DNA of 64,000 nucleotides from Bacteroidota bacterium (GTDB taxonomy: Bacteria > Bacteroidota > Bacteroidia > Chitinophagales > Chitinophagaceae). Under the pieces are notes generated by a model, which ran no database searches, had not been told where the DNA came from, and saw nothing but the letters and a program-made list of their open reading frames with translations. Shown here in pieces: positions 29,103 through 39,387 of the stretch. Position 1 is the first letter of the stretch. Each line of letters opens with the position of its first letter. The stretch is taken from the NCBI GenBank assembly GCA_016715505.1, contig JADJZY010000037.1, positions 62,001 through 126,000 on the forward strand, in the 5' to 3' direction. A program made the position numbers and the translations under genes.

Positions 29103-29491
29103 ATGGATGTTCGTAAACTTTTTTTATTGGATGCCTCTGGTGCACTAATCAGTTGTTTACTCATTGGATATTTGCAAATTCCCCATGCCGAAGTTTTTGG
29201 CATACCCCCACCCGCTTTTCGGATACTCCTGATTTTAGCGATTGCTCTGATACTTTTCTCTTCCTTCTGTTTCTTTTTCCTGAACACGGCTCACTTAAAT
29301 CATTTCTAAGGAAATTGGCCTGGATGAACACCACTTATCTTTTCATAACCATGTGTTTTATTATTCAATATTCCCAGCAAATCCGAATAGCAGGATGGAT
29401 TTATTATAGCCTGGAAATACTGGTCATGAGCCTGTTGATTGTTATTGAATACCGACTTTCAAAAACTAAATCGATCCCAAATGAAATTTAA
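29103..29491 (+). CDS. Four-helix membrane protein, conserved in Bacteroidota (one frameshift)
   Basis: About 129 residues. It begins MDVRKLFLLDASGALISCLL and has four hydrophobic segments. The frame breaks near 29290: the first part ends FFFLNTAHLNHF, and one base over it continues SLKSFLRKLAWMNTTYLF and IRIAGWIYYSLEILVMSLL. The opening M-D-x-R-K-L-F-L-L-D-x-x-G-A is, to my memory, a recurring pattern of small Bacteroidota membrane proteins of unknown function. No partner is evident nearby. Confidence 0.65.
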
Positions 29492-29601
29492 ATTTTGGTG
29501 AAAGCCATTTTGTTAACAATGGTTGTTTCAGAGGTCGTTCAATCATCTACTTTCGAATACCTAAAGCGAAAAAAAGAATATGGAGTCGTTTCTGAATGGT
29601 T

Positions 29602-29628
29602 ACAAAAAAAACCGGTACAAGACCGGTT
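29602..29628 (-). terminator. Terminator of the 167-residue secreted protein gene
   Basis: On the minus strand AACCGGT-CTTGT-ACCGGTT is followed by a T8 run, 25 bases after the stop at 29654. Confidence 0.85.
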
Positions 29629-29653
29629 CATTGAATATTATTTGAAGAACGTA

Positions 29654-30157
29654 TTAACGCAACGTATAAGTTACAGTGCTACCGTTCGCTGTTTTCACCG
29701 GACGTTGTAAAATTGCTACATGACCCAGCATATCCTTTTTTGAACCTCTTTGATAAAAAGTCAATAAATATCGACCTGAACGAGGGCATACAAATGAAAA
29801 TTGTGTCCAATGTTCGTTGGTGATTTCAGGTTTAAATTTATCGGTAATCACATCACCAACACCTTCCAGGCCCAATTTCATTTCAATTTTTTTCGCCTCA
29901 GGATCTCCAACCACACAAAACTGATACCATCTTCCTTCTACCAATTCAACCATAATCGGGAACTCGGTATTACGTTGCATATCCAGGTTTCCCCCTTTGT
30001 AAGTTACAAAACCATCCGTTTTGTATTTGGTATAGAGTTCAGCTACTTTTAAGTCGAACGATAATTTTACCGGATCCTGATTGGCATTTTGAGCTTGAGT
30101 AAATAACGAACCTGCGATAAGTGCTAAGGTCATTAATACGGTGTGTAACTTTTTCAT
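29654..30157 (-). CDS. Secreted protein, unknown function
   Basis: 167 residues with signal peptide MKKLHTVLMTLALIAGSLFT ending QAQ. The mature part is beta-rich: LVEGRWYQFCVVGDPEAKKIE, HWTQFSFVCPRSGRYLLTFY. This resembles small carbohydrate-binding or pre-peptidase C-terminal (PPC-like) beta-sandwiches in pattern only. Intact frame with a clear terminator. No operon partner. Confidence 0.75.
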   Translation of the reverse strand: MKKLHTVLMTLALIAGSLFTQAQNANQDPVKLSFDLKVAELYTKYKTDGFVTYKGGNLDMQRNTEFPIMVELVEGRWYQFCVVGDPEAKKIEMKLGLEGVGDVITDKFKPEITNEHWTQFSFVCPRSGRYLLTFYQRGSKKDMLGHVAILQRPVKTANGSTVTYTLR

Positions 30158-30390
30158 GTTGTGTAGGATTTAGTAGTTGGACGTTTACATTGATGATTAA
30201 AAATCAAATTGTATGCCTATTTTTTTTAAATCATTGATTTTCAGCACCATAAATGAGTAAAACCCTTGAAAAGACTATTATATATATTTTTTATACATTT
30301 TTATAATCATTAATATGATGAACTAATATCCTAAAAAACCTTGGGAGTATATATTTGACAAAGCCCTATTTTTGACTCAAACATGTTCTC

Positions 30391-31332
30391 ATGAAATATT
30401 TTTTATGCTTAACCATTGGATTGCTGTCAGACTTTATCCTTCAGGCCCAGTCCAAAACAACCCTTGTTTTCGAATACTGCCCGGCAAAACAAGCGCTTGA
30501 AATTTTGAATCAGAACGATGTGTACACCAAATCCTGGGGATTGTTTGACCTCCAATCGCGCTCAGGAAATCAACGAGGAGAAAAAAATGACATCCTGCAG
30601 AAAAGACAACAGTCAACAAAAAACTGGGATACGGAATACCGAAAAAAGGTAGAATTGTTATGGACAGAAATCCTTCATTGGATGCCTGAAACCTCCATCC
30701 GATTCAAACTTCCAGCTAAAATTCAGCTCATCCAATCCAGTATGCAGGATGAAGGAGGCGCCATGGGATATACCCGTGAAAACTATATTGTTTTAAAAGA
30801 AAAAGTATTTGAAAATGATGCTCCATCCCTGAGGAAATTATTATTACATGAGTTGTTTCACGTAATTAGCCGGTATAATCCTGAACTACGAAAAGATCTA
30901 TATCGCATACTGGGTTTTAGCATTTGTAATGAAATCGAATTAAGTGATAGTCTTCGCAACATTCAAATTGCCAACCCGGATGCACCCTTTAAGGACAGCT
31001 ATATTCGATTAAAACATCAAGCAGAAATCAAAGAATACATGATGTTTTTATACACCAACCGACCGTATGAAGGAGGCTCATTCTTCGAATATGCCACTGT
31101 CGGTTTATTGGAAGTAAGGGGGAACAATTCCAAACACATACTTCGAAATTCTTCAATTTTACCCCTGGATGCATTCCCTGATTTTCTGATTCAAACCGGC
31201 AACAATACGGATTACATGATTGATCCGGAAGAAATAGCCGCAGAACATTTTGTATTGGCCATTTTACAAGAATACGAAGTTCCTCGACCGGATTTGGTCA
31301 GATTGTTTGCAGAGCGCTTAATAAAAAAATAA
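30391..31332 (+). CDS. Putative secreted zinc metallopeptidase
   Basis: 313 residues with signal peptide (MKYFLCLTIGLLSDFILQAQ). Near residue 151 is LLLHELFHVISRYNPELR, an HExxH zinc motif, and near 286 YMIDPEEIAAEHFVLAI, where Glu could be the third zinc ligand as in gluzincins. The region between has no other known domain. Assignment to peptidases rests on these motifs; the family and substrate are unknown. It is preceded by a 230-base gap and stands alone. Confidence 0.65.
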   Translation: MKYFLCLTIGLLSDFILQAQSKTTLVFEYCPAKQALEILNQNDVYTKSWGLFDLQSRSGNQRGEKNDILQKRQQSTKNWDTEYRKKVELLWTEILHWMPETSIRFKLPAKIQLIQSSMQDEGGAMGYTRENYIVLKEKVFENDAPSLRKLLLHELFHVISRYNPELRKDLYRILGFSICNEIELSDSLRNIQIANPDAPFKDSYIRLKHQAEIKEYMMFLYTNRPYEGGSFFEYATVGLLEVRGNNSKHILRNSSILPLDAFPDFLIQTGNNTDYMIDPEEIAAEHFVLAILQEYEVPRPDLVRLFAERLIKK

Positions 31333-31431
31333 TACAATAAGAAAAATCATCTCCAACATATCCGTTCACATGTTCTACGGATTGAATCTTCCCTCTCGTC
31401 ATGGACAAAATTCGCAAATCAGATCAAAGAC

Positions 31432-32760
31432 TTATTTGCTTAAAATAAATTCAGTACGACGATTTTGAGCCCTACCCTCTTCGGTACTATTATCAGCAAT
31501 CGGTTTGATATCACCATAACCCACACTGCTGATTCGACTCTCACTAATCCCTTTCGAAACCAGATATTTTTTACAGACATCTGCTCTTTGCTGAGATAAA
31601 AATGCATTTCTTTCAGCCGATCCGGTGTTATCGGTATGTCCTTCGATATCCACTTTTAATTCCGGATTCTTTGATAAGATAGCTACGATTTTATCCAAAT
31701 TAACGAAGGACGCATTGGTGAGTACTGATTTATTTTTTTCAAAATTGACGCCTTTGGCCGCCTCTATAACTTCTTCCACGATGGCCGCAGCAACTTCCGG
31801 ACACCCCTTGTTGCTGTTGGATGCCTCATCCGGGCACTGATCTATTTCATCATTAAATCCATCTGCATCCCGGTCAGGAACCGGACATCCATTGTATTTG
31901 GCAATACCCATTACTTGCGGACAAGCATCTGTTTTGTCTGAAATACCATCTCCATCTGAATCCGGACAACCTTTAAACACAGGTTTACCCGCCATATCCG
32001 GACAATCATCCATTTTATCTACAATACCGTCGCCATCAGTATCCGGACAACCTTTTGTTTCCTTGCGGCCCGGTATACTCGGGCAATCATCTGTGGCATC
32101 CGGTGTACCATCGTTATCCGCATCGGCAATCACAGGCGTTTCGATTTTTCGTTCGACAACTTCTTTTTTCCCAAAGCGATAAATCAAACCGGCGCTATGA
32201 AACAAATGCGTAACTCCACCTACATGATACTGACTTTCGAGATTAAAAAATGTTTGTTGGGCTAATTTTAGATGAACGCCTAAACCTATAGGCACTGAAA
32301 ATGAACTCCCCCCTTTGCGGAAAGCCATATTCGCTCCGGCCGTTAAATAGGGCGCAGCAAAATATTTATTACGATCCAGAAAGTTAAATGCACCACGTAC
32401 TTGCAGCGAACCGAATAAAAAGGCTTGTTTAACCGCTAAATCATTGTTTTTGGATTTGATGAATAAACTATCTTTTGAAGAGGCAGGATAATGTAATTGA
32501 CTGATGGTTCCTGCAATACTTAAATCCAACATACGATGTAACTCATGCCAATAACTAACCCGTATGGCGGGATCCCAGTACAAAACCTTTTTTTGACCAT
32601 CACCATTGTTCAACGTACGATTTTGTAAAAAATATTTTCCGGTTTGTGGTCCGTAAAAATCGAAAGCGCCAAAATGAATTCCTATCCCATGTTTTGTTTG
32701 AGCCTTTATGTGAAAATTCAAACCACTGAGAATGACCAAAAGAAAGTAGTACTTTTTCAT
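31432..32760 (-). CDS. OmpA-family outer-membrane protein with thrombospondin type 3 repeats
   Basis: 442 residues. The start MKKYYFLLVILSGLNFHIKAQ at 32760 is preferred to an upstream Met at 32796; a TACATTTG -7 box at 32781-32774 would lie inside the longer form. Residues 25-200 look like a beta-barrel. Residues 208-325 hold four to five calcium-binding type 3 repeats (DADNDGTPDATDDCP, DTDGDGIVDKMDDCP). Residues 335-442 are an OmpA C-terminal domain that binds peptidoglycan (IEGHTDNTGSAERNAFLSQQRA, GYGDIKPIADN, NRRTEFILSK). It anchors the outer membrane to the cell wall. Confidence 0.93.
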   Translation of the reverse strand: MKKYYFLLVILSGLNFHIKAQTKHGIGIHFGAFDFYGPQTGKYFLQNRTLNNGDGQKKVLYWDPAIRVSYWHELHRMLDLSIAGTISQLHYPASSKDSLFIKSKNNDLAVKQAFLFGSLQVRGAFNFLDRNKYFAAPYLTAGANMAFRKGGSSFSVPIGLGVHLKLAQQTFFNLESQYHVGGVTHLFHSAGLIYRFGKKEVVERKIETPVIADADNDGTPDATDDCPSIPGRKETKGCPDTDGDGIVDKMDDCPDMAGKPVFKGCPDSDGDGISDKTDACPQVMGIAKYNGCPVPDRDADGFNDEIDQCPDEASNSNKGCPEVAAAIVEEVIEAAKGVNFEKNKSVLTNASFVNLDKIVAILSKNPELKVDIEGHTDNTGSAERNAFLSQQRADVCKKYLVSKGISESRISSVGYGDIKPIADNSTEEGRAQNRRTEFILSK

Positions 32761-32897
32761 GCAAAAATTTGTGCAAATGTATTGGAAAGCTTGCACAATT
32801 GTCGTGCCCTACAGATGAATGTTTTATGAAATATTGCAAGAATCAGAAGTTATACACATTGTTAATTAATGTTCCGGAAACACAGCGATTCAAAAAC

Positions 32898-32905
32898 TAT
32901 CTTTG
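32898..32905 (+). promoter_or_regulatory. -7 box of prs
   Basis: TATCTTTG lies only 6 bases before the prs ATG, so the transcript would start on or next to the start codon. Confidence 0.55.
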
Positions 32906-32911
32906 CACACC

Positions 32912-33895
32912 ATGAACCTCACCCATCCGAACGTTAAAATATTCTCTGGAAATTCTTCAGCTGTATTGGCCGAAAAAATATCAGAACTCTATGGCCAACC
33001 CCTCGGCAAAGTAACCATTCAAAAATTTTCGGATGGAGAATTTCAACCCGTTTTCAATGAAAGTGTGAGAGGCGATTTTGTTTTCCTCGTTCAAAGCACC
33101 TATGCTCCAACCGATAACCTGATGGAGCTTTTGATGATGATTGATGCCGCCCGCAGAGCATCAGCCGGATACATTACCGCTGTCATCCCCTACTTTGGAT
33201 TTGCCCGGCAGGATAGAAAAGATAAACCCCGTGTGAGTATTGCTTCTAAATTGGTCGCCAACTTATTGACCACAGCAGGCGCACATCGCATCATGACCAT
33301 GGATTTACATGCCCCGCAAATTCAGGGATTTTTCGACATTCCGGTGGATCATTTGGATAGTTCAGCCATCTTTATTCCTTATATCGAAAAATTAAATATT
33401 CCGGGAATCACCTTTGCCTCTCCGGATGTAGGAAGTACCAATCGTGTTCGGGAAGTAGCCAGCTATTTTGGCGCCGATATGGTTATTTGCGATAAGCAAC
33501 GTAAAAGAGCCAACGAAGTGGCCTCCATGACTGTCATTGGTGATGTAAAAGATAGAGACCTTATTCTGATTGATGATATTTGTGATACTGCAGGCACACT
33601 CACCAAAAGTGCGGCGATGTTAATGGACAAAGGCGCTAAAAGTGTGAGAGCATTCTGTACACATCCTGTTTTGAGTGGAAAGGCTTATGAAAATATTGAA
33701 AATTCGGTCCTCAGTGAATTGGTTGTTTGTGATACAATTCCGTTGAAACAGGTTACACCAAAAATTAAAGTATTGAGTACTTCCGAATTATTTTCTGTTG
33801 CTATTCGCAATGTTCATGAAAATAAATCCATCAACAGCCTCTTCATTCACAGTCATCTGAAAGAAAAGATGAAAGCTTTGGCTGAATCAGAATAA
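32912..33895 (+). CDS. prs: Ribose-phosphate pyrophosphokinase
   Basis: Prs makes phosphoribosyl pyrophosphate from ribose 5-phosphate and ATP for purine, pyrimidine, NAD, His and Trp synthesis. I start at ATG 32912 (MNLTHPNVKIFSGNSSAVLA); a TTG three codons earlier falls inside the -7 box. Family motifs: FSDGEFQP near 43, DAARRASAGYITAVIPYFGFARQDRK in two blocks, LHAPQIQGFFDIPVDHL, and the PRPP loop LILIDDICDTAGTL near 215. About 327 residues, normal size. Downstream yebC has its own -7 box. Confidence 0.96.
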   Translation: MNLTHPNVKIFSGNSSAVLAEKISELYGQPLGKVTIQKFSDGEFQPVFNESVRGDFVFLVQSTYAPTDNLMELLMMIDAARRASAGYITAVIPYFGFARQDRKDKPRVSIASKLVANLLTTAGAHRIMTMDLHAPQIQGFFDIPVDHLDSSAIFIPYIEKLNIPGITFASPDVGSTNRVREVASYFGADMVICDKQRKRANEVASMTVIGDVKDRDLILIDDICDTAGTLTKSAAMLMDKGAKSVRAFCTHPVLSGKAYENIENSVLSELVVCDTIPLKQVTPKIKVLSTSELFSVAIRNVHENKSINSLFIHSHLKEKMKALAESE

Positions 33896-33947
33896 TTATT
33901 TGCTTGAGATTGAAATCAAGTATCTGTGTCTAATTGAAAAATCCGCG

Positions 33948-33955
33948 TAAATTTG
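33948..33955 (+). promoter_or_regulatory. -7 box of the YebC gene
   Basis: TAAATTTG followed by CGCG, 23 bases before the ATG, matches TAnnTTTG; no clear -33 box. Confidence 0.5.
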
Positions 33956-33978
33956 CGCGTCCAAAATGAGTTTCTACC

Positions 33979-34689
33979 ATGGGAAGAATATTTGAAGTAC
34001 GTAAATCGGCCATGTTTGCCCGCTGGGATAAAATGGCAAAAAACTTTACCCGCATTGGTAAAGAAATAGCCATAGCCGTTAAAAATGGTGGCCCTGACCC
34101 CGATAATAATCCTGCCTTACGACGTTGTTTCCAAAATGCGAAGGCTGTTAACATGCCTAAAGACCGCGTGGAAGCTGCGATAAAAAGAGCCTCCGGCAAG
34201 GATTTGGTGGATTATGAAGAAATTGTATACGAGGGCTTTGGACCACATGGCGTGGCAATCCTGGTTGAAACGGCAACAGATAATGGCACTCGTACTGTGG
34301 CAAATGTCAGAGCCATTTTTAATAAAGGAAACGGCGCAATGGGCAATAGTGGTTCTGTGGCATTTTTGTTTAACCGTATGGGTGAATTCACCCTGAAAAA
34401 TGAAAACCTGAATTTAGAGGAACTTGAATTGGAAGGGATAGATTATGGTATGGAAGAAATGGGTGAAGACGCTGAAGGAAATTTAGTGATTCGAACCGGA
34501 TTCAACGACTTTGGTAAAATGAGTGATTTCCTGGAAGGTAAAGGTCTCACGCCGACCAAAGCAGAATTAACCCGCATTCCTTCAACCCATGTTGAACTCA
34601 GCGAAGAACATTCCAATGAAGTATTGGAGTTGGTGGATAAATTAGAACAAGACGATGATGTACAAAAAGTATATCACAATCTTGTCTAG
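33979..34689 (+). CDS. YebC/PmpR family protein
   Basis: 236 residues starting MGRIFEVRKSAMFARWDKMAK, with the family's GKEIAIAVKNGGPDPDNNP near 34, MPKDRVEAAIKRA near 60, YEGFGPHGVAILVE near 80, and GNGAMGNSGSVAFLFNRMG near 115. YebC proteins bind DNA or, as shown for relatives, help ribosomes through difficult peptides such as polyproline; which role applies here is unknown. In Bacteroidota the N-terminus commonly reads MGR(A/I)FE rather than MAGHSKW, as seen here. Intact frame. Confidence 0.93.
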   Translation: MGRIFEVRKSAMFARWDKMAKNFTRIGKEIAIAVKNGGPDPDNNPALRRCFQNAKAVNMPKDRVEAAIKRASGKDLVDYEEIVYEGFGPHGVAILVETATDNGTRTVANVRAIFNKGNGAMGNSGSVAFLFNRMGEFTLKNENLNLEELELEGIDYGMEEMGEDAEGNLVIRTGFNDFGKMSDFLEGKGLTPTKAELTRIPSTHVELSEEHSNEVLELVDKLEQDDDVQKVYHNLV

Positions 34690-34757
34690 GACTCTGTCTA
34701 AATTGTGGATGATTCCATTTTCTAAATCCTTGAATAAAGGTTAATTTTATCGCTACT

Positions 34758-37406
34758 ATGTTACACTTTCAATATCGGCAGCGATATGTTCTATTGTTGC
34801 TATCTGTTCTGTTCATTTTCATTTCCTTGCTTACCCTGATCCATGGCCAATCGGATTGGATGAATGATGATGATGCCTCGGAAAATCCGGCATTACGTAA
34901 AAATGGGAGGAACAAATGTTGGCTGATCCGGCCACAGGCATCATTCCACCCGGTATGCGTTTACGTGAATTACAAACTTATCGATCTGAATTATCGATCA
35001 ATGCTGCCTATCGGGGAAGCCGGGGTGCTGACTGGCAGTCACGTGGACCCTGGAATGTGGGAGGTCGAACACGTTCAATGGCGGTCGATATTAAAAACGA
35101 ACAACATTTAATTGCCGGAGGTGTATCGGGCGGAATATGGTCAAGTGAAGATGGAGGAAATTCATGGACACGAAGAACAGCACCGATGGATCATCCCGGA
35201 GTGGTGAGTATCGCCCAGGACACCCGCATTGGCCATGAGCATATTTGGTACGCCCTTTCCGGAGAGTTGTATGGCACCTCTGCCAGCGGTGGTGGGCATG
35301 ATGCCTTTTATCTGGGCGACGGCGCATTTGTTTCTGTAGATAATGGAAATTCCTGGAAGCCTTTGGCAGCCACTGCAGTAGGTAATCCCGGTTCCTTCTC
35401 TACCAGTTATCAGGGCGGGTGGAAGATTGGCTGCTCTAATGTAGATACTGTAAACACATGTGTCTATATGGCGGTATATGGTGGAATTTATCGCAGCACG
35501 GATACCGGAAAAAGCTGGAAAGTGGTATTGGGAGTAGGCAATGATTCTTACTTTACCGAATTTGCTATTGCACCATCAGGTATCGTATACGCATCCTTAA
35601 GTTGGGATGGAAATGCGAAAGGATTTTTTCGCTCGGCCGATGGGATCAATTTTACCAATATCACACCCAATTTCTTAAAAAGTGCAAATCGAACAGTCAT
35701 AGAAATTGATGTCAACAACGAAAATGTGGTCTACTTTTTAAGTGAGCTGCCGAGTGATACCTCAGGGGGTGTTGAAACAAAAGACTATGAAGGCAATCCT
35801 GAATGGGTTTCATTATGTAAATATCAATACTTGTCTGGTGATGGTACCGGAAGCGGCGGACTGTGGAGTAATTTATCGACCTATTTACCGGTAAACAACC
35901 CGAATCAATTTGACCGCTTCAATTGTCAGGGCGGATATGATTTAATGATAGAAACTCAACCTGGTAGTGAACAAATTTTTATCGGTGGAACGAATTTATA
36001 CCGTTCGCGCGATGGGTTTAAAACCGGCTCCCAAATTCAGCAGATTGGTGGATACGCTCTAGCGACTACCCTACCTAATTTTGGCGTTTATCCCAATCAT
36101 CATCCCGATCAGCACAATCTTTATTTCTTAAAAAATGCCAGTCAGGCCTATTCAGTATCAGATGGCGGAGTCAAATTCACACAAGATATCAATGCCAATG
36201 AAGTAACTTGGCAGGAGAAAAGTTTGGGCTATTTAACATCTCAATTTTATACCGTAGCTATTGATGAAAGCAAACCATTCGATCAGTGGTTATTAGGCGG
36301 ATTGCAGGACAATGGAAATTATATCAGTTATAGCAATAACCCCAAGGATCTGTGGAACATGACGATCAATGGAGATGGGTCCTACAATTTTATTGCACCC
36401 GACCGTTCCTATTATATCATCAGTACGCAATTGGGAAATGTTCGTAAAGTCGTTCTAGATTTAAAAGGAAATGTGATGTTACGTCGCAGAATTGACCCGG
36501 ATGGGATTGACAAAAGCCAATACAATTTTATCAATCCATTGGTGGTTGACCCTAGCGAAAATCATACCTTATACATGCCTGTAGCAAAACGAATTGCTCG
36601 CCTCAGTAATGTAAAAAACATTGAAGTATACAACGATAACACAAAATTTAAATCAGGCTGGACTTTTTCTGCAGATACCATTACGACCCGGAATTTTAAT
36701 ACCGGTAACTGTTGACCCGGATAGTGCAAAAAATGTATTGATTTGTTACTCCAACTGGAATATTAACAGTCTCTTTTACTCTAACGATAGTGGCAAAAAA
36801 TGGTATTTGGTTGGCGGTAATCTGGAAACCAGCAACTCCAATAATACCGGCGCACAACCCAGTGTACGTTGTGTAAAAATCCTGCGTTTGCCAAATGGTA
36901 AACGTCGTTATTTTACCGGTACAAGCGTGGGACTTTACAGCACAGATTCTCTGGTACTTGGCACCTCGGCAGGCACCAACAAAACTGTTTGGGAGCAAGA
37001 ATCACCTGAAAAAATCGGCGCAAATATTGTTACAGATATCCGTGTAAGACAAAGTGATGGTTATGTAGTCATAGGCACGCATGGTGGCGGTGTTTTTGAA
37101 ACATACTATACCGGATTTACATCACCCTTTCCAACACCGGTTCATTCAGTCACAAATATTTATCCCAACCCTGCAGGAAGTTCCTGTTATTTCACCTTTA
37201 CAGCCTCTGAGAATTATCCGGCTTCAGCAGGCATTTATGATTTGTCCGGACGTCGGGTCAAAAAACTATTTGATCAAACATTCCGAAGCGGAACTTTTAC
37301 CATTCAGGCGGATGTATCAGAATTACCTACGGGATTATACTTTTTAGTGTATGACAACGGGCAAGAAAAGAAACCTGAAGTCCAAAAATTATCTATTCGA
37401 CGATGA
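34758..37406 (+). CDS. Secreted BNR/sortilin-like repeat protein with T9SS sorting domain (two frameshifts)
   Basis: About 880 residues. The signal segment RYVLLLLSVLFIFISLLTLIHG is in the first frame. A one-base break near 34910 leads to MLADPATGIIPPGMRLRELQ, a common opening of this class, and GPWNVGGRTRSMAVDIKN. Repeats with Asp-box features follow (GGIWSSEDGGNSWTRR, GGIYRSTDTGKSWKVV, FFRSADGINF), forming a sialidase/sortilin-like beta-propeller. A second break near 36708 restores NTGTVTVDPDSAKNVLICYS. The C-terminus is a type A T9SS domain: NIYPNPAGSSCYFTFT, DLSGRRVKKLF, LPTGLYFLVY. It overlaps gldD by 4 bases. Substrate or partner unknown. Confidence 0.88.
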
Positions 37407-38002
37407 TGAAGAACCTGATTTATTGCTTGTTCATATTTACAACACTTGTTGTTTTATCCTGCCGCGAAGAAACCTATATACCCAAGCCAAGAGGTTATTT
37501 CAATATTGATTTACCCCTAAAAAAATATCAGTTGTTTGAACAACCCGGATACCCTTATTCATTTGAAATGCCTGTATACGGAACCATTCGAAAGGATACT
37601 TTGTTTTTTAACCAAAAAGCTGAAAATCCGTGGTGGATTAATGTACAATTCCCGGATTTAGGTGGAACCATTTACCTGAGTTATAAAGAAATTAAAGGAC
37701 AAAACACTTTAGTCAAACTGCTGGAAGATTCCTATCAAATGTCGCATTACCACACCAAAAGGGCAGACTATATCAACGAACCTGAATTTCATACGCCCAA
37801 TAGTGTGCATGGCTTATATTATGATGTAGGTGGAAATGCTGCCTCTGCTTTTCAATTTTATGCAACAGACTCCGTTAAACATTTTATTCGCGGAGCTTTG
37901 TATTTCGATACCACACCTAATGCCGATTCTTTAAAACCCGTCAACGAATTTTTAAGAGCGGATATCGTACATCTTGTAGAATCTTTAAAATGGACTAAAT
38001 GA
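37403..38002 (+). CDS. gldD: Gliding motility lipoprotein GldD
   Basis: 199 residues with a lipoprotein signal MMKNLIYCLFIFTTLVVLSC, where the Cys is the acylated residue. The mature start EETYIPKPRGYFNIDLPLKKY is the GldD hallmark, followed by PWWINVQFPDLGGTIYLSY and NSVHGLYYDVGGNAASAFQF. GldD is essential for gliding in Flavobacterium and belongs to the machinery linked with T9SS. It overlaps both neighbours by 4 bases (ATGA type), so it is translated with the secreted protein before it and the DUF3109 gene after it. Confidence 0.94.
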   Translation: MMKNLIYCLFIFTTLVVLSCREETYIPKPRGYFNIDLPLKKYQLFEQPGYPYSFEMPVYGTIRKDTLFFNQKAENPWWINVQFPDLGGTIYLSYKEIKGQNTLVKLLEDSYQMSHYHTKRADYINEPEFHTPNSVHGLYYDVGGNAASAFQFYATDSVKHFIRGALYFDTTPNADSLKPVNEFLRADIVHLVESLKWTK

Positions 38003-38577
38003 TCATTATTGACAATATCCTGATTAGCGATGATATCATCACTGAAGAATTTATTTGCAATTTGAGTAAATGCAAAGGTGGCTGCTGTGTAGATGGAGAT
38101 GCCGGTGCCCCGCTGAATAAAGACGAATTAAAACAAATTAAAGCGGCTTATAAAGTAATCAAAGATGAATTGAGTGAAGAGGCCAAAGCCGAAATCAAAC
38201 GAAGTGGTCCATATACCACCGAAGAAGGTTTCGGATATGTTACACCGGCCATCAATGGTGGAATTTGTGTGTATGGCTATACCGATGCACAAGGAATTGT
38301 AAAATGTTTATTTGAAAAAGCCTATTACGAAGGACGCACAGATTTTAAAAAACCGATCTCCTGCCATTTATATCCCATTCGAGAAATCAGAACCAAAGAA
38401 AACATCGCATTGAATTATAGCCCCCGTGAAACCCTTTGTGCACCGGCCTGCAAATTAGGCAAATCCAAAAAGGTGAAGGTTTATCAGTTTTTAAAGGAGC
38501 CTTTGATTCGAAGATTTGGGGAACCTTTTTATAATGCTCTGGAGCAAATCGCAACAGGTCAATATACCACCGAATAA
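37999..38577 (+). CDS. DUF3109 family cysteine-cluster protein
   Basis: 192 residues that begin MIIIDNILISDDIITEEFIC. Conserved cysteines: CNLSKCKGGCCVDGDAGAPL near 20-35, then GGICVYGY near 90, VKCLFEKA near 102, and ISCHLYPIRE near 120, and LCAPACKLG near 148. The CxxxxCxxGCC pattern is like YkgJ/DUF3109 proteins thought to bind zinc or an Fe-S cluster. Function is unknown. Overlaps gldD by 4 bases. Confidence 0.9.
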   Translation: MIIIDNILISDDIITEEFICNLSKCKGGCCVDGDAGAPLNKDELKQIKAAYKVIKDELSEEAKAEIKRSGPYTTEEGFGYVTPAINGGICVYGYTDAQGIVKCLFEKAYYEGRTDFKKPISCHLYPIREIRTKENIALNYSPRETLCAPACKLGKSKKVKVYQFLKEPLIRRFGEPFYNALEQIATGQYTTE

Positions 38578-38630
38578 GATTTGTATTCTTCTATACCCCG
38601 GGAGTGGTCTTTTCAATAGAAATTTAAATC

Positions 38631-39366
38631 ATGGAAAAACAGGCGCTCTTTTTTGTTGCTGGCACTTCTCGCTGAGATCATTGGTACGGTTTCCGGTTTT
38701 GGATCTTCTATTCTTTTTGTTCCCATTGCTTCTTTGTTCTTCGGTTTTAAAACCGTATTGGGTATTACTGCGATATTTCATGTATTCAGTAACTTATCTA
38801 AAATTGCATTGTTTCGTGAAGGCATCAAAAAGGATATTGTCATTAAACTGGGAATTCCGGCAGTGGTTTTTGTTATCATTGGCGCCTTACTCACCAATTA
38901 TATTCCGATCGCTCAGATGGAATTTATCATGAATATTATGCTCGTTGTGCTATCCATTTTTCTCCTTTTCTATTTCAACAAACCACTTCAGCAGACCAAT
39001 AAAAATTTATATCTGGGTGGAATCATTTCCGGATTTTTGGCAGGTTTGCTCGGCACGGGCGGGGCCATTCGGGGCATTACACTTACCGCTTTCCAATTGC
39101 CAAAAAATATTTTTGTAGCCACTTCAGCGGTCATAGATTTAGGCGTAGATAGCAGTCGGGCTATCGTTTACATTGCACAAGGCTATTTCGATACAGCCAA
39201 TCTCTACCTTATTCCCTTTTTAGTGGTCACCAGCTTAGTAGGCAGTTTTATCGGCAAAATCATTTTAAAGCATACCTCAGAAAAAGTATTCAGGTATTTG
39301 GTACTTGCAATCATCATCGCAAGCGCAGCATATCAAATCATGCAATATATAAAAGCAGCAAACTAA
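38631..39366 (+). CDS. TauE/SafE-family sulfite exporter-like permease (one frameshift)
   Basis: The first ATG at 38631 reads MEKQALF, then the frame is lost in a T6 run at about 38649-38654; removing one T gives FLLLALLAEIIGTVSGFGSS, the family start. About 244 residues with seven to eight membrane helices. The repeated motif GTVSGFGSSILFVPIASLFFG near 18 and GFLAGLLGTGGAIRG near 135 are TauE/SafE signatures. The family moves sulfite, sulfonates or other organic anions; the substrate here is unknown. Confidence 0.88.
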
Positions 39367-39387
39367 AGGCGACTTGATCAGAAACGA

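Noticed and set aside
29495..29710. 71-residue frame starting with GTG
   Set aside because: It runs through the terminator hairpin and into the 3' end of a well-supported opposite-strand gene; no family features.
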